Shown: piece by piece, positions 48,841 to 60,338 of the stretch
How positions within the stretch are numbered: the first letter of the stretch is position 1
How the letters are laid out: every line of letters begins with the position of its first letter
NCBI RefSeq assembly: GCF_003473485.1
Contig: NC_053042.1
Coordinates: 35,244,762-35,308,761 of the forward strand
DNA: 64,000 nucleotides
DNA from: Medicago truncatula
Taxonomy: Eukaryota > Streptophyta > Magnoliopsida > Fabales > Fabaceae
Direction of reading: 5' to 3'
Notes under the pieces: generated by a model
What the model was told of the DNA's origin: nothing
Database searches by the model: none
Seen by the model: the letters and a program-made list of their open reading frames with translations, nothing else
Program-made: the position numbers and the translations under genes

Positions 48841-50042
48841 GGCTTAAACGCACTTTTCACCCTCTAAGTTTGCAAAAGTTGCAATTTTGGCCCCCTTTTA
48901 AAAAAAATGGCAAAAGTGACCCCTCATGTTTACCCCCTTTTGCAAAACCTCAATTTTGACTCAGTCAACCATATGTGTCATGCCACCTGTGTATTTCTTG
49001 ATTTTTTATTCCACGCGTATAATTAACTAATTAAAAAAATAATAAAAATTGGCCAAAAAAAGGACAGCACGTGCGAGAAAGAAAGAAAGAAAAAAGGGAG
49101 AGGTTTCTATTCTCCCTCAACCCACATGTCGCTTCCCTCTTCTCTCTGCAACATTTCGCCGCCACGACCACCATTTTTATTCTCCTTCAATCCACTCGGA
49201 TCTATAGCATTTTCAAACGGAAGAATTTCTCAACATTCTTCATCAACTTAGCATGGTCAAACTTGTCTTGTTCAAGTTTAGTTTCAATCTTGAAACTCCA
49301 TTTTCTTCCTACCCGTGTACAAATGTTCAAAGCTCCTAAATCTCAAATGAGTTTGATGCAAAATCTCTATTTGGTGTTGTTTCAATGAAAAAAAAATGAG
49401 ATTTTGAATGATGGTAGTTTGACAAAATCGGAACACCGGAGCCGTTCAAAAGCCCTTAATCTCAAATGGGTTTGATTCAAAATCTCAAGTTGGTGTGGTT
49501 TCAATGAAGAAAGATGAGATTTTGAAGCAGGTAAAGAGGAGAAAAGGGCGCATAGAATATGGTGTTATTTCAATATATTTGGATTAGAAATGAAAGAACA
49601 AAAAGTGGGAAGATGAAGAAGGAACAAAAATGACAATGAAGACTGAGTTTTAGAATGAATGCTTGAGAGAAAATACTTGTGTATGTTGATATGGTTGTAC
49701 ATGATGTTTTTAGTGTTAATGTTTTAGTTCATTGGTTGTGTAAAGTTAGTGATTTTGATTCCAGATTTTCAATTGATGAAGATGAAGTGTTTCCATTTTT
49801 CTCTACTCACATGTCCCAATTTGCCTTTTCTTTTCGTTTTTTTAATTTAAGATATATACGCGTGGAATTAATTAATTAAAAAAATAAAAAATTACCATGT
49901 GGCATGACATGTAGGATTGATCAGGTCAAAATTGGTGTTTTGCAAAATGGGGTAAACATAGGGCCACTTTTACCATTTTTTTTAAAAGGGGGCCAAAATT
50001 ACAACTTTTGCAAACTTAGAGAGTGAAAAGTAGGTTTAAGCC
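48841..50042. mobile_element. Mutator-like non-autonomous element with TIRs of about 190 bp (1202 bp)
   Basis: Exact 9-bp target duplication AAATATCTA (48832-48840 and 50043-50051). The ends GGCTTAAACGCACTTTTCAC and, reverse-complemented, GGCTTAAACCTACTTTTCAC continue as inverted repeats for about 190 bp (48841 to about 49035 and about 49858 to 50042), including GTTTGCAAAAGTTG and TTTTGGCCCCC. The body has no transposase. It holds two diverged copies of a unit of about 90 bp (from about 49318 and about 49440, around AATCTCAAATGGGTTTGAT). Confidence 0.88.
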
Positions 50043-50089
50043 AAATATCTACCAACACTTTATGCACTTGTAGTTTGAACAAACTCACA

Positions 50090-50393
50090 TATAAAACACT
50101 TCATCTTCAGATATCATATATGAAAACAAGGATTGTACATCGCTATCATCCTTAAGAATCTTAGGTTGGTAAACAACAATATCTTTGTAGTTATTATCTG
50201 TCATATCTATGTATGATACTTGAACAACAACATGACATGCAATATGACTTTCATCAGGATCATTATCGAAATGGTTAAGTTTTGTCTTTAATTCGTCGAA
50301 CTTGTCGGTGAGTGTTAAAAACTTCTTAACCGTCTTTTTTCAAAGTTTCATATCTAACATAAGCTTCTTCTATTTGATCTACCTGAGACATGG
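50090..50393 (-). pseudogene. Degenerate coding remnant of unknown family
   Basis: The minus strand reads MSQVDQIEEAYVRYETLKKD, a stop or shift, then FLTLTDKFDELKTKLNHF and CHVVVQVSYIDMTDNNYKDI. Composition is protein-like, but I do not recognise the family. It adjoins the TIR element and might be part of another repeat. Confidence 0.25.
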
Positions 50394-51503
50394 TTCACGT
50401 TAAAGATGCAGATATAAGAGAAAATATCAGAAAAAAAATGAAATGAAAGAAAGGATAAAATGAAATGTAGTGTCATTAGAGAATTTTTTTTTATTGACAT
50501 GCCTAGATTGTATCATATTACATATTTTATATACTTCACATATGTATGTATCATATCACACTCTTACTACGCATCAAGACTCCATAGTTATTGCATCTTT
50601 ACCCTTTTTACAACATTGTTTAATATTGTCTTACATACGAGGTAGGGGGAAGCAATAGGTCTATTATAGGCTTTGAATTAGGTTCTGGATTAAAATGTGT
50701 TATTTTCGAGCAACACTATAATTGTTGTTGATGCCCTTGAGCAGTATAGAAACTATACATCTGAATTTGCTTTCATAGTAGACAAATATAAATAAGAGAA
50801 ATGATATTTGTAAAACCGTTTTCTGACAACTTTTTGACAACTCTCTCTCATACTCACATTATACTCTTATTTTTTTTTTTTTTTCTCTCTCCGTTGTTTT
50901 TGACCAATGAAAAGAGAGGAAAAAAAAGTTGTTACATAAGTTGTCTCATTTAGTTGTTCAAATAACACTACTCTATAAATAAATAAGTTAGCTTATGAAA
51001 AATAATTTACGCAAATAATTAAGCTTTTATATTTAATTTATAAGTTTTTACTAACAAAAATTGTATCTTTATAAACGTTTTTTTTCATAAACTACCTTGA
51101 CAAGCTTGTTAATAATATATAAAAGCTTATTTATTTGCATAAGCTTAAAAATAAGTCAATCAAATCAGGCTCCAAGACCTCTTCTATGATACTCCAAGCA
51201 ATTAGGTTGAGTTTTTGAGACCTCAATTGTTTATTTATTGCTAGTGAAATAATTTAACTTTCCTTCCATAAAATAAATAATAACTAAGTGGATGAACTCA
51301 AATGTTTAATGAATATTAATTAAGGTTGAATCGTTAAGTACTAAAGAGTATTTGAGTTTGATTTATAAATGAAACAATCATTAAGTACCACAAGATTGGA
51401 AAGTAATAATCTCTTCCTCAAGCCAATCCATCCAATAGTCAACAAACAAGCCACATCACTTTTGACAAATTTTAATAAAAATTAACTTCTTAGCACACTT
51501 CAG
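50394..51503. other. AT-rich intergenic region, no gene seen
   Basis: Short chance ORFs, T-runs (50868-50883) and repeated AAGCTTATTTATTTGC-type tracts near 51000-51160. Nothing that I can assign. Confidence 0.35.
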
Positions 51504-51608
51504 CATTCAAGATGGAAGTTATACCATTCACATAAGAATGAATACTATGATTTGCATTTCCAAGAGGCATAAATACTTGCATCTATAGTATAACTTCCAT
51601 CTTGAATG
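51504..51608. repeat. 21-bp inverted repeat at the NUPT junction
   Basis: 51504-51524 (CATTCAAGATGGAAGTTATA plus C) is the exact reverse complement of 51588-51608, which lies inside the plastid-derived rpoA sequence. The first arm abuts the point where plastid homology ends. Confidence 0.85.
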
Positions 51609-52350
51609 TTGTTTAGTGTTTTTATATGATATCCATGCTTCCTATCAATTTGTAATTCAATACACAAATTAATAGGTTCTGTTAGGTTAACTATATGTTG
51701 TGTATTATCAACAATTTCCACCGAAGGTGGTAAAATGATGTCTTGAGCAGTTACATATCCCATGACCTTTGAAACAAATAGATGCGTCCCGAGTTCCATA
51801 CAAATTACTTTTCAATATATTTTCTTTCAAATTCATTAAAATTTCATGTATTGATTCTTGAATACCTAATATGGTAGAATATTCATGTGGTATTTTCTCA
51901 GATTTTGCACGTGTGATACATGTTCCCTCTATTTCTCCAAACAAAATTCTTCGCATTGCAATGCCTATTATATGTGCTTGATCTTTCCTAAGTGGAGTCA
52001 GAATAAAGCGTCCATAATAAAGACACTTACTATCTACCCTTGATTCAACACACTTCCATTGTAGTGTCCGAGTAGATACTTTAACTTTTTCTCGAATCAT
52101 ATTAATATATTTTTATGAAACTCTAGATTTAATTGTTTATTTCTCTTGAAATCTCTTTCTTTAATGTTTATTTTTAGTTTCACACACGTCTTTTTTTAGG
52201 AGCCCTACATCCATTATGTGGCATAGGGGTTACATCCCCTATAAATCTTAATAGTATACCACTTCTACGAATAGCTCTTAATGCCGCATCTCTTCCTAAA
52301 CCGGGACCTTTTATTATGACTTCTGCTCGTTGCATGCCTTGATCTATCCA
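51525..52350 (-). pseudogene. Nuclear insert of plastid DNA (NUPT): rps11 3' end and rpoA 5' part
   Basis: In the minus direction, 52350-52180 encodes the end of ribosomal protein S11 ([20 protein letters not shown] .. [14 protein letters not shown], stop at 52182-52180). It is followed by the plastid-order neighbour rpoA, starting at 52100 ([31 protein letters not shown]). rpoA is broken by a frameshift near 51770-51790 ([18 protein letters not shown] in another frame) and another near 51560. It stops after HSIHSYVNG, about residue 190 of some 330. The rps11-rpoA order is that of plastid genomes. The copy is truncated at both ends and frameshifted, so it is non-functional. It ends in a 21-bp fold-back at 51504-51524. 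Confidence 0.9.
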
Positions 52351-53124
52351 TACAGCACGTAAAAGTTGAGAGCATGGTTTCTGTCACTTAAGAGTTAGGA
52401 ATCAGGTCAAAGCTTCCTGATTGAGAGCCACTTGCTTGGGCACAATCAAGTTCCATTACTTGATTATACCTTAATATGAATTGGGTTAGGAGAGCACATT
52501 ACTTGTCATTCCATCTCTCCTCCCATTATAAAAAGAGGTCCAATTACTTTTTTGAATAAACAACTCACGCCCACACACACCGCAAATAAACAAAAAACAT
52601 CATCATTTTCTTCTGGACTTGCAACACCAGCATTCTTAAAGCAACCATTATCTATTGCACTTCAACATTTCATATCCTCTAGAGTTACATCACTAATAAA
52701 TACTATATGGATACCACCCTAACCTTTTACAAGGTCCCACATCCCACTACAAAAACTAAAAACCCCACTATCAAAGCACTTACATCATCTTCCACTAACC
52801 TCCATCCTTTTTTATACAAAAAGGAAAAGCATATTAAATTAATTTTGACAAGTTATTTCCCTTTACAAGAAATTTTCCATGGACAGGATAGGGTTTGCTT
52901 GCATTTTTTTAGGTATTGACACTGAACCCTGTATTGACAAAAGCTGAAACAACCGCAAAAAAAGAAAAGACTATGGCATCCTACTTTGAATGCAACTTTA
53001 TGCAAATCAATGACTAAGATTAAGGAGGTTAGGAACAGACAAATAACTTGTGGGCCCCAGAAGTAGTAGATGAGGTGCTCGATGGGACCACTGGATGATG
53101 TGCCAAGCATTGTTGAAGGCATGT
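52351..53124. other. Intergenic between NUPT and the bHLH gene
   Basis: A TATAAAAAG box at about 52536 is followed by a CA-rich leader and a 70-codon plus-strand ORF (52707-52919) with no recognisable domain. This may be a stranded promoter and first-exon relic, but there is no downstream gene on this strand. 52920-53124 is the bHLH 3' UTR side. Confidence 0.3.
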
Positions 53125-56100
53125 CTATGGAGGAGGAATAGTTTCAGGCTTAACTATACTGGAGTTGTCTGATGGTTGCGATTGGTATATTGCAGATGCC
53201 AGTGAGATGGGCATTATGCAAAGAGCCTTTGATTGAAGAAACTGCATCGCAGCCCCAACATTTTCTTCCATGAGCTTAGCTACTTGCTTTTCTGTGCCAT
53301 CATTAGACCACTTCTCCCAAGCTGGTTGGTTTCTCCCACTATCACTTCCTTCTTCCTGAACAATACTAAATTTTATAAATTGTCTGGAGAGAGAAACAAA
53401 TTTATGCCAACGACATGATTTGAATAATTACCTCGACTGACGATAATGGGATGTCAGTTACCAGTGGAGCCACTGCACCGGCTCCACCCAATCTACTCAT
53501 GCTCAAAACCTGAAAGATAGACAAAAGAACAATCATTGAAAATCTTCAGCACTCTTAGTTTCATGTTGCTGACAAATTTAAATTTGGATTCAATGAAGAG
53601 CCTTGCTTTCACTTTCATGTACAAACAGCAATACGTATGTACTTCCCACATGTGTCCAGAGAAATCACTGGAACTGCAAACATTTTTGTTGAAAACTAGA
53701 TATTGGTTTTTACTATTCACACATTGAAAATTAGACCTATTTGGTGAACGGCAATTGAGTCCACAGTTGAAGACCTTCGGATAGTTGGATATTATTGGGT
53801 GGCTAAAGTAGCAACAACATAGCATGAAAATAGCATCATTTAATTGTATTTTAATATTCACCGGTCATCGGGAATAAAATCAAATGGCTAATGGGTCCCA
53901 TACCAAAGTGGCATCTCAGACTCACAATTACCAGTTGAATCCCAACAAAATGATGATTACTAAGGGTGAGAGGTCAAAAGGCATAGGTAAATATGTTTAA
54001 CATAATAAACAACAAATCCAGTTCAAGCTAACCTTAATTATAATTTAGACCTAATAAAGATAGAAATCAAATGTGAAATCCATGAAGCTCACAAAAGCAC
54101 TAACCTTCACTTGAAGCCTTAAGAATTTGACATAATCCACAATTTCATCTAGCATGGCAGCTCGATCAGTCTGAATAAAGTACAAATACACAGTTTTATA
54201 AACATTGGAAATAATATACAGAAGAGGACCAAGAGCAATACAGCAGAACACAACTAAGTCACAAAAAAAAATCTCTATATCTTGAAATCCAGAAGACTTT
54301 CATACTTCAGAACTCTTCAAATTTCATGTTCACCTAATCAGAAACTATATGCAGATTTTATTCTCTTCTTTTAACCTTTTGATAGGATTGTTTCCCAGAC
54401 TAATTGTAATAAACATGCAATTGTTAACGATCAAACAGAGAACATGAGAGGTATACCTATCTGGAGGTCTAACATTTAAGAGCACAAACACAGTCTAAAA
54501 CGAAGAAAAAAAAAAAAAAAAAAGGGCAACCCGGTACAGTAAAGCTCCCGCATATGCAGGGTCCAGGAAGGGGTCCCACCATTTGGTGTATTGTACGCAG
54601 CCTTATCCTGTTTTTACACAAGAGGCTGTTTCCAGGAAACTGTTTTGAGTATTAAATTGGTCTAAATGTAAATTCCATTTTCCAAACTCAGACACTCTTC
54701 AAGTGGGAAACAAACATGACCAGTGTCTGTGTAGATTGTAGAACTATAGATTGTTATGTTTTGACCAAGTATGCATTGAACGATACTGACCAAGATTACA
54801 TAAATACCAATGCCTAGCAACAAGGAAAATCAGTCAAAACACCCCCATAAAGCTCCATTTTCAGCATTGTTTTTGTTTCCGGCAGTAATTAACAAGCTGT
54901 ACCAAATTTTGTCTCCATATCTTATCTAACTTCAGAGTAGGCACAAAAAGGACCACCTTCACAAGTTCTATAGACAAGTGCAAACAGTACATATCATGCA
55001 ACAAAAACAACATGTAGGAGAAGTCGCATACCTTGTTGACACTAGGAACAAGTTCTTGCAAAGCCCTGATTCTTTCAGCTATTCTTTCTCTGCGCAACTG
55101 TTATTGAACGGAAAAATGAAGAGTAAAGAAACATTAGCATATCAAGGAATTAGCAATGTGATTTTATCCTCCTCATTACATGTTAATCATTCGTATTTGT
55201 TAAAAGATCCTAGAACTCACCCTTTCAGCGATGCTATGGGGATCTGTAGCCTGTCCTCTTCTTGCCCGCACTCTAGGACGCATTGCTGGTGGTTGTGGAG
55301 CAGCAGGAACTGTAGTAGGCATGGGTTGTCCATGAAAAGTCTGCAAAAACTTTATATATCGTTAAGACAAAAAAAATGCTACTTGGCCAACAACACTTCT
55401 CCAGGCCCTCCCAAAGGCAGAAAGGTAAATATAAGGAATCTTGCAAAAAGTAAGCAATTATTGTAGATTAGTTGAAGCCAAATACTATGTATTCAGTATT
55501 TTGCTTCTTCAAAAAAAAAATATGTATCCAGTATTTTAAGATACTAAAAATTACAGGGGGAAAATGACTCCAAGTACTGTTGGCAATGTCTAAATGGCCT
55601 AATTTTTTCTATATTTACATTCGGAAATGTTCATATAATTCATGAAAAAACATTCAAGTATTATGATCTAAAGATCCAGCCAATCCCACACATTCCATAA
55701 TATATAATCATACTTCATTCATCTTTAAGTTGGATTAAATCACTCTAAAGATCATACACCAAGTCAGGTGCTACCAGAATGAACCACCCACAAAAAACCA
55801 ATAATAATTCATGCTATGATAAGTTTTATTTTTAAGGGTCGTGCTATGACAAGTTGGCATCAGCAAAAGCAAGCCCAAGTAACTTGTTACTTCACCAGGC
55901 AGCTGAATTGAAGAATGTCATTTCTGAGATATAAGTATCAGCAAAAAAAGTATCATTCTTACTTACTACTAGTTTATTATTTCCATTAAACTCTGAAATG
56001 TTTTCTAACTTATTTGCATTATGTAAGCTACTACCAGCTGAGCTGACATAATTTTATTTTTTTGAAGAAGGTAAGTTAGCCCACCCAAATTGGCACCTAA

Positions 56101-56652
56101 GAGAATCGAACCTGAGACCCCAAGGAGGAGCACACTCCCAGGTCCCAAGCCAATACCACCGGACCATGATGGCAACCGCTATTTAAAACCCAGATAAATA
56201 GCAATACACTGTTTCTCACCAAAACCAAGTTCAATTTAGCTTAAACAGATGATCTTACCCACCAAAATTAAACAAAATTAGTTTAATAAAATATATAACT
56301 AATGTAATTTTGTGTTGATAGCAAGAAAAAAGTAAATATAAACGAAAAGTTTATGTTAAGTTACATTCTTAGGTCTTGTATCAACAAGATCCTCCCGGAA
56401 ACGCTTCCCACTCCCGGAAGCTTCATCAGGCTTCAAAAACCCTCCTCCTTTACCCTGGTCCAAGCTCAAACCCAAATGATAAACCGGTGCATGAAACCCC
56501 CCTCCGGCGCCAAGGTGAGAGGCCGCGTCGCCGGAGTTAAGTTGCAGCATCATCGGAGAAGCGTCGGTTCCGTCGGCGGAGGTGAAATTCGGGAGACCGA
56601 GAATTTGTTCAAGGAAATCGTCGGCGGGTGTATCGGAAGGATGATTCGCCAT
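53125..56652 (-). CDS. UNE12: bHLH transcription factor, UNE12/bHLH7 type (6 exons, 282 aa)
   Basis: Minus-strand exons 56652-56365, 55340-55221, 55097-55032, 54170-54105, 53509-53432 and 53355-53125, all in phase 0; the CDS is 849 nt. The N terminus has the subfamily signature [13 protein letters not shown], then [20 protein letters not shown] and SGKRF. The bHLH domain is about residues 120-180 ([58 protein letters not shown]). His131-Glu135-Arg139 form the H-E-R triad for E-box/G-box contact. After it come [17 protein letters not shown] and a conserved C-terminal region ([40 protein letters not shown]). A nuclear DNA-binding factor. The exon structure and both flanking motifs match Arabidopsis UNE12/bHLH7, but which of the two is closer cannot be judged. 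Introns carry an Au-SINE and another SINE. Confidence 0.93.
54507..54640 (-). mobile_element. Truncated Au-type SINE in bHLH intron 3
   Basis: A run of A is followed by GGGCAACCCGGTACAGTAAA, GCTCCCGCATATGCAGGGTC, ATTGTACGCAGCCTTATCCT and AGAGGCTGTTTCCA. This is the antisense form of the Au SINE known from legumes, grasses and Solanaceae. It ends where the tRNA-like head (CGAACCCGTGACC) should begin, so it is 5'-truncated. Orientation relative to the gene is sense, since both read on the minus strand. Confidence 0.7.
56045..56177 (-). mobile_element. tRNA-derived SINE-like repeat in bHLH intron 1
   Basis: Begins on plus with a T-run and GAAGAAGGTAAGTTAGCCCACC, and contains GAATCGAACCTGAGACC, whose complement GGTCTCAGGTTCGATTC fits a Pol III B box. 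The end AATACCACCGGACCATGATGG complements a tRNA-like head. It reads on the minus strand with its T-run as the A-tail complement. The family name is not certain. Confidence 0.5.
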
Positions 56653-57455
56653 AACTGAAAAGAAAAGAAAATTTGTAGTTGTTGTTTTCTCTCTGCTTAT
56701 TTTCTACTCAGTTTGTTGTTGTCATTAGTTTCTGAGTGACTAGTTGAAAATGGTGTTTGAGTTCAGACACAAGACACAAGAAGGGGTTTCGCTTTATTGG
56801 ATGCTTGGTTAAATTAAATACAACTCTACTTTTTTTAATTTTTAACAAAAGGGGCTTTATTTCTTTATAATTTGTAGCTTTCCTCATATTTTTGCCTTTT
56901 CTAGAAAACGTCCTTTGTGTTGAGTTGTCTTGGCTCATCAAGTTACGCCTCTACTAATGAAAAGTTGGAAATCACACTTCTTCACAGTTAATTGTGTGAG
57001 CTCTAGACTACTAGACAAAAAAAAATGGAAAGAAATGTATCACAAAACTTTTTTTTTTTACAAATATCACAAAATTGTGTATTTTTTATAAATATTTCAG
57101 CGACCTTTACAAATAAATAATTAAAAGGTTCGCATTTAGAAATCAATTTTAAACCATTTGGTTGCCTCTTATTTTGTTTTAACCGTTCAAATTTTAGAGA
57201 AAATTGATCATAATAATTAGAACTTTGATACAAGGAAAGAAAAATGTAGTCAAACATTTTTCTACCAAATATCGAATTCGAAAATTTGTAATCGATTCAA
57301 TCTTAAGTGAAGTTCATTAATCACTTGAATTCAGTCATTTGATTACATTTAATTGACGTATCATACCAAATTAATAACCTCTTTCAAAATCTTAGTTAAA
57401 AATTAAAGTAAATTGAAATCTTATACAACATCTATTTACAATATCTCAAATTAAA

Positions 57456-57541
57456 GTCGTGAGCTTAACTCAGTTGGTAGGAACGCTGCATAATATATAC
57501 AAAATTCGGATGTTTAAACCATCACAAAAAAAAAAAAAAAA
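57456..57541 (+). mobile_element. tRNA-derived mini-SINE, copy 3
   Basis: GTCGTGAGCTTAACTCAGTTGG, diverged middle, TTTAAACCATCACA and an A-run. Same family as 10386 and 11204; a clean target duplication is not visible. Confidence 0.6.
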
Positions 57542-57608
57542 TCTTGAATTAAAACTCGACATCTATTTATCTTATCTTAAATAGAAACTCAATTTCTATT
57601 TATTGTTT

Positions 57609-60329
57609 GAAAATTGCTTTTTTGACATGAGAAACTTCACATTGACACAAGTAAATTACGTTAGGGTCCCTGGCGGTAGTTAACTACCGTTGAGAAAACC
57701 GCCGACAGTTAACTGCCACTGGTCCCAGCGGTACTTAACTACCGCTGCATTCTGTATCTTAAGAACGCAGAAAACTTTTAGTTTCTGGTTACAAGTTCAA
57801 AACAACACAAAACCAACTTCACCCCAACTTCATCCCAACTTCAATTGCACGGATTTGAGCCAAATTTCTTCAAGTAATTAACAAGTAAGTTATTTTCTTC
57901 CTATTTACATGCAATGTAGGTTGTTTAGGGTGTTAGTTTTCATAATTTTAGCAAAACTTTAGTGTTTAGGTTAGGTTTTTGAAATTGCAAATTATGTTAG
58001 AATTTGATGTTATAATGTAGGGTTTTTGCTGGCATTGTTGTTTAGAGTAGGTTTAGGTACAATGTAGTTGAATTTGATGTTGAATTAACACTAATTGTGC
58101 TAGTATTTTGAAATTCACATAAGGTGTTTGATGAAATGCCTAAGTGAGAAAATCTTGCTTTTTTTTGTGTAATATTTTTGCAAATATGTTCAATTTTATA
58201 ATGTATGTTATAATGATTATAAGTTTGCATTTTTTTTTTTGGCAAGTTTGATTAGTTTGGACATAATAATATAATAACCGTATATTTGTGTAATGCATAT
58301 ATGTTATGATGTTTATAAGTTTGTTTTTTTGGCATTTTTTGACAAGTTTGATGAATGACATAATGTGGTATGTTACATAAAGTTTGATGAATGTGTTATA
58401 TTAATTTTATGAATGTCTAAGTTTAATTTGTGATAATATAAGGGTTAGAACATTGCTCCATAATTTTGGCATAATGATAACCATAATGTAGAATAACCAT
58501 AATGTGATAATGTACTTAGATTAGATTTGATGAATGCATAAGTTAGATTAGGATAATGTAGTTAGATTAGGTTTGATGAATGCATAAGTTAGATTAGGTT
58601 CCACGTATTTATGTTTTTTTTAAATTTGTTTTGTACATATATGGCTATGGATACGGATGAGCAGCAGCCGATTATTAGAGAGGATAGGATGCAGAAAGGT
58701 AAAGCGGCGAGTACCGCTAGCGCTCGGAGAGAAAAGGGGGATCAAAACCCTTATGTCCTTAAGACTCGGAAGCGCAGGGACCCGAGAATAGATGGAGAGG
58801 AGCCACAGACGAGGGAGGAGCTGCAGGAGAGAGGCAGGAGGAGGGTGTGGTGTGTGAGGAGTTTCCTTCTATATCTCGTCGGTCGTGCGCTGTTCACTAA
58901 CAAAACGAACAGACACATCCACTTGTTATATCTTGATTGCATGGCGAACTTGCAGGCGATTGGGAAGTGGTCATGGGGAGGGATGACCTTAACTTACCTG
59001 TACGATTATCTGGATGATTATGTTATCCTGAATAATAGAACGATGGCTGGTTGTACGATTTATTTTAATTTAATATTTATCTTAATTTCATTTTGAATTT
59101 ATTTTATAAATCATGTTAGATTATTTTATAATGTTTTAGATTTATTGAATATTTAACTCGAATAATTAATTTTGTGTATTATTTATTTTGTTGCAGGGAT
59201 GGATTTTGGAGCATTTGTCAGGTCCTTACCCAAGGAAGCCTAACCCGAGGTGGAAGCCGGAGAGACCATGTGCTGGGAGATGGCTTACTAGCAGAGGGCA
59301 TAAAGATGTCCACCATTACCGCTTACGTATGGATCGCTTGGAGGTGGATGACGTTAGGTTTTCTACTTATGGTGATCACAGAGACGTGCACCCATTTCAG
59401 CTTATGTGCACTTACTCGGGATGGCTCATGTGCGGGAAGGAGAGGGTGTACCGTCATTTACCTGAGCGAGTAAAGAGGCAGTTATCCTTTGTACATGACG
59501 TTCCTAGACATCCGTCAGATGTCCCTCATGTGCCTACGCAGATGCTAACCACTGTGTTGATGGACGCTCAGGCGTGGTTATTCACTGCTTGGGGAGATGG
59601 GTGTGAGAGACCATGACATCATGCGCCTGGCTACATGGCTTGGTATGCCAAAGTCTCTCACCCTCGTATTCTCCCACCTGATGAAGGATCTCCTCACAGG
59701 GCGGCGAACGTGGAGCAGATCATAGAGGAGGAGCATGCCAGGGAGATGCCTGACACACTGACGATCATCCGGGATGTGGTGCATATAGCTGATGATATTG
59801 TGGCCAGGCAAGCCGAGATGACTAAAGAGGAGACTGTCCAGGAGGTGATGTGGATAGCCGGTACTGGTCGCCCTGCCCTTACGTATCAGATTGCCAGGCG
59901 GCGCAGGGGGCCGAGGCATGCTAGGCAGCAGGGTTGATTGTGATTAGGCTTTTTTACGTACTTTTTGACTGTGATGTATAATTATGACATGTTCCGTACA
60001 TTTTGATATTTCTATGACATTTTCCGACATACCTTTATATTATTTCTTGCGTTTTAATATTATCTGTTAAATATTATTTTGTACGTACGTTTTAATTTTC
60101 CGACATATCCTGACTGTTTACTTTAATTTGCAATTGGATGCAAAAACAGGAAAAATTCCCCTGGATAACCTGGTCTAGTTTACTTGTATTGAACGATAGT
60201 TAACTGCCGCTGGTGCCAGCGGTTGTTAACTGTCGGCGCTTTATCCAACAGTTGTTAACTGCCGCTGGAGGCATTTTAGTATTTTACTTATGTCAATATG
60301 AAATTTTCATTATCATAAAAGCAATTTTC
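57609..60329 (+). mobile_element. Mutator-like element carrying a plant-mobile-domain gene (2721 bp)
   Basis: Exact 9-bp target duplication TTATTGTTT (57600-57608 and 60330-60338). Terminal inverted repeats of about 130 bp start GAAAATTGCTTTT and include the GACAGTTAAC and CCAGCGG..TTAACT blocks (57609 to about 57740 and about 60195 to 60329), moderately diverged. No transposase; the internal gene is a PMD reading frame (58641-59937). Its GC content is much higher than that of the flanks. The 126-bp MITE at 48387 is a miniature of the same family. Confidence 0.88.
58641..59937 (+). pseudogene. Plant mobile domain (PMD/MAIN-like) protein gene inside the MULE
   Basis: From the ATG at 58641 (MAMDTDEQQP) a Lys/Arg/Glu-rich head of about 75 residues leads into the PMD: VRSFLLYLVGRALFTNKTNR, HLLYLDCMANLQAIGKWSWG, YLYDYLDDYV. 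After an AT-rich 59050-59190 segment it continues LLQGWILEHLSGPYPRKPNP, YRLRMDRLEVDDVRF and LCTYSGWLMCGKERVYRHLP. In the same frame, after a TGA at 59614-59616, come GYMAWYAKVSHPRILPPDE and a basic tail ending at 59937. PMD proteins include Arabidopsis MAIN and MAIL1, and the domain is widely carried by transposons. The AT-rich segment looks like an intron, but canonical sites (GT at 59050, AG at 59195-59196) do not join the frames. With the internal stop, this copy is probably dead or needs unusual splicing. Confidence 0.75.
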
Positions 60330-60338
60330 TTATTGTTT

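Noticed and set aside
51545-52100. A functional rpoA gene
   Set aside because: Truncated, two frameshifts, in nuclear context next to nuclear genes; it is a plastid insert.
52707-52919. 70-codon ORF behind a TATA-like box
   Set aside because: No recognisable domain and no further exon on the plus strand; it runs into the 3' side of the bHLH gene.
56353-56658. 101-codon plus-strand ORF
   Set aside because: Antisense shadow of bHLH exon 1.
59578-59919. 113-codon minus-strand ORF
   Set aside because: Shadow of the PMD frame.
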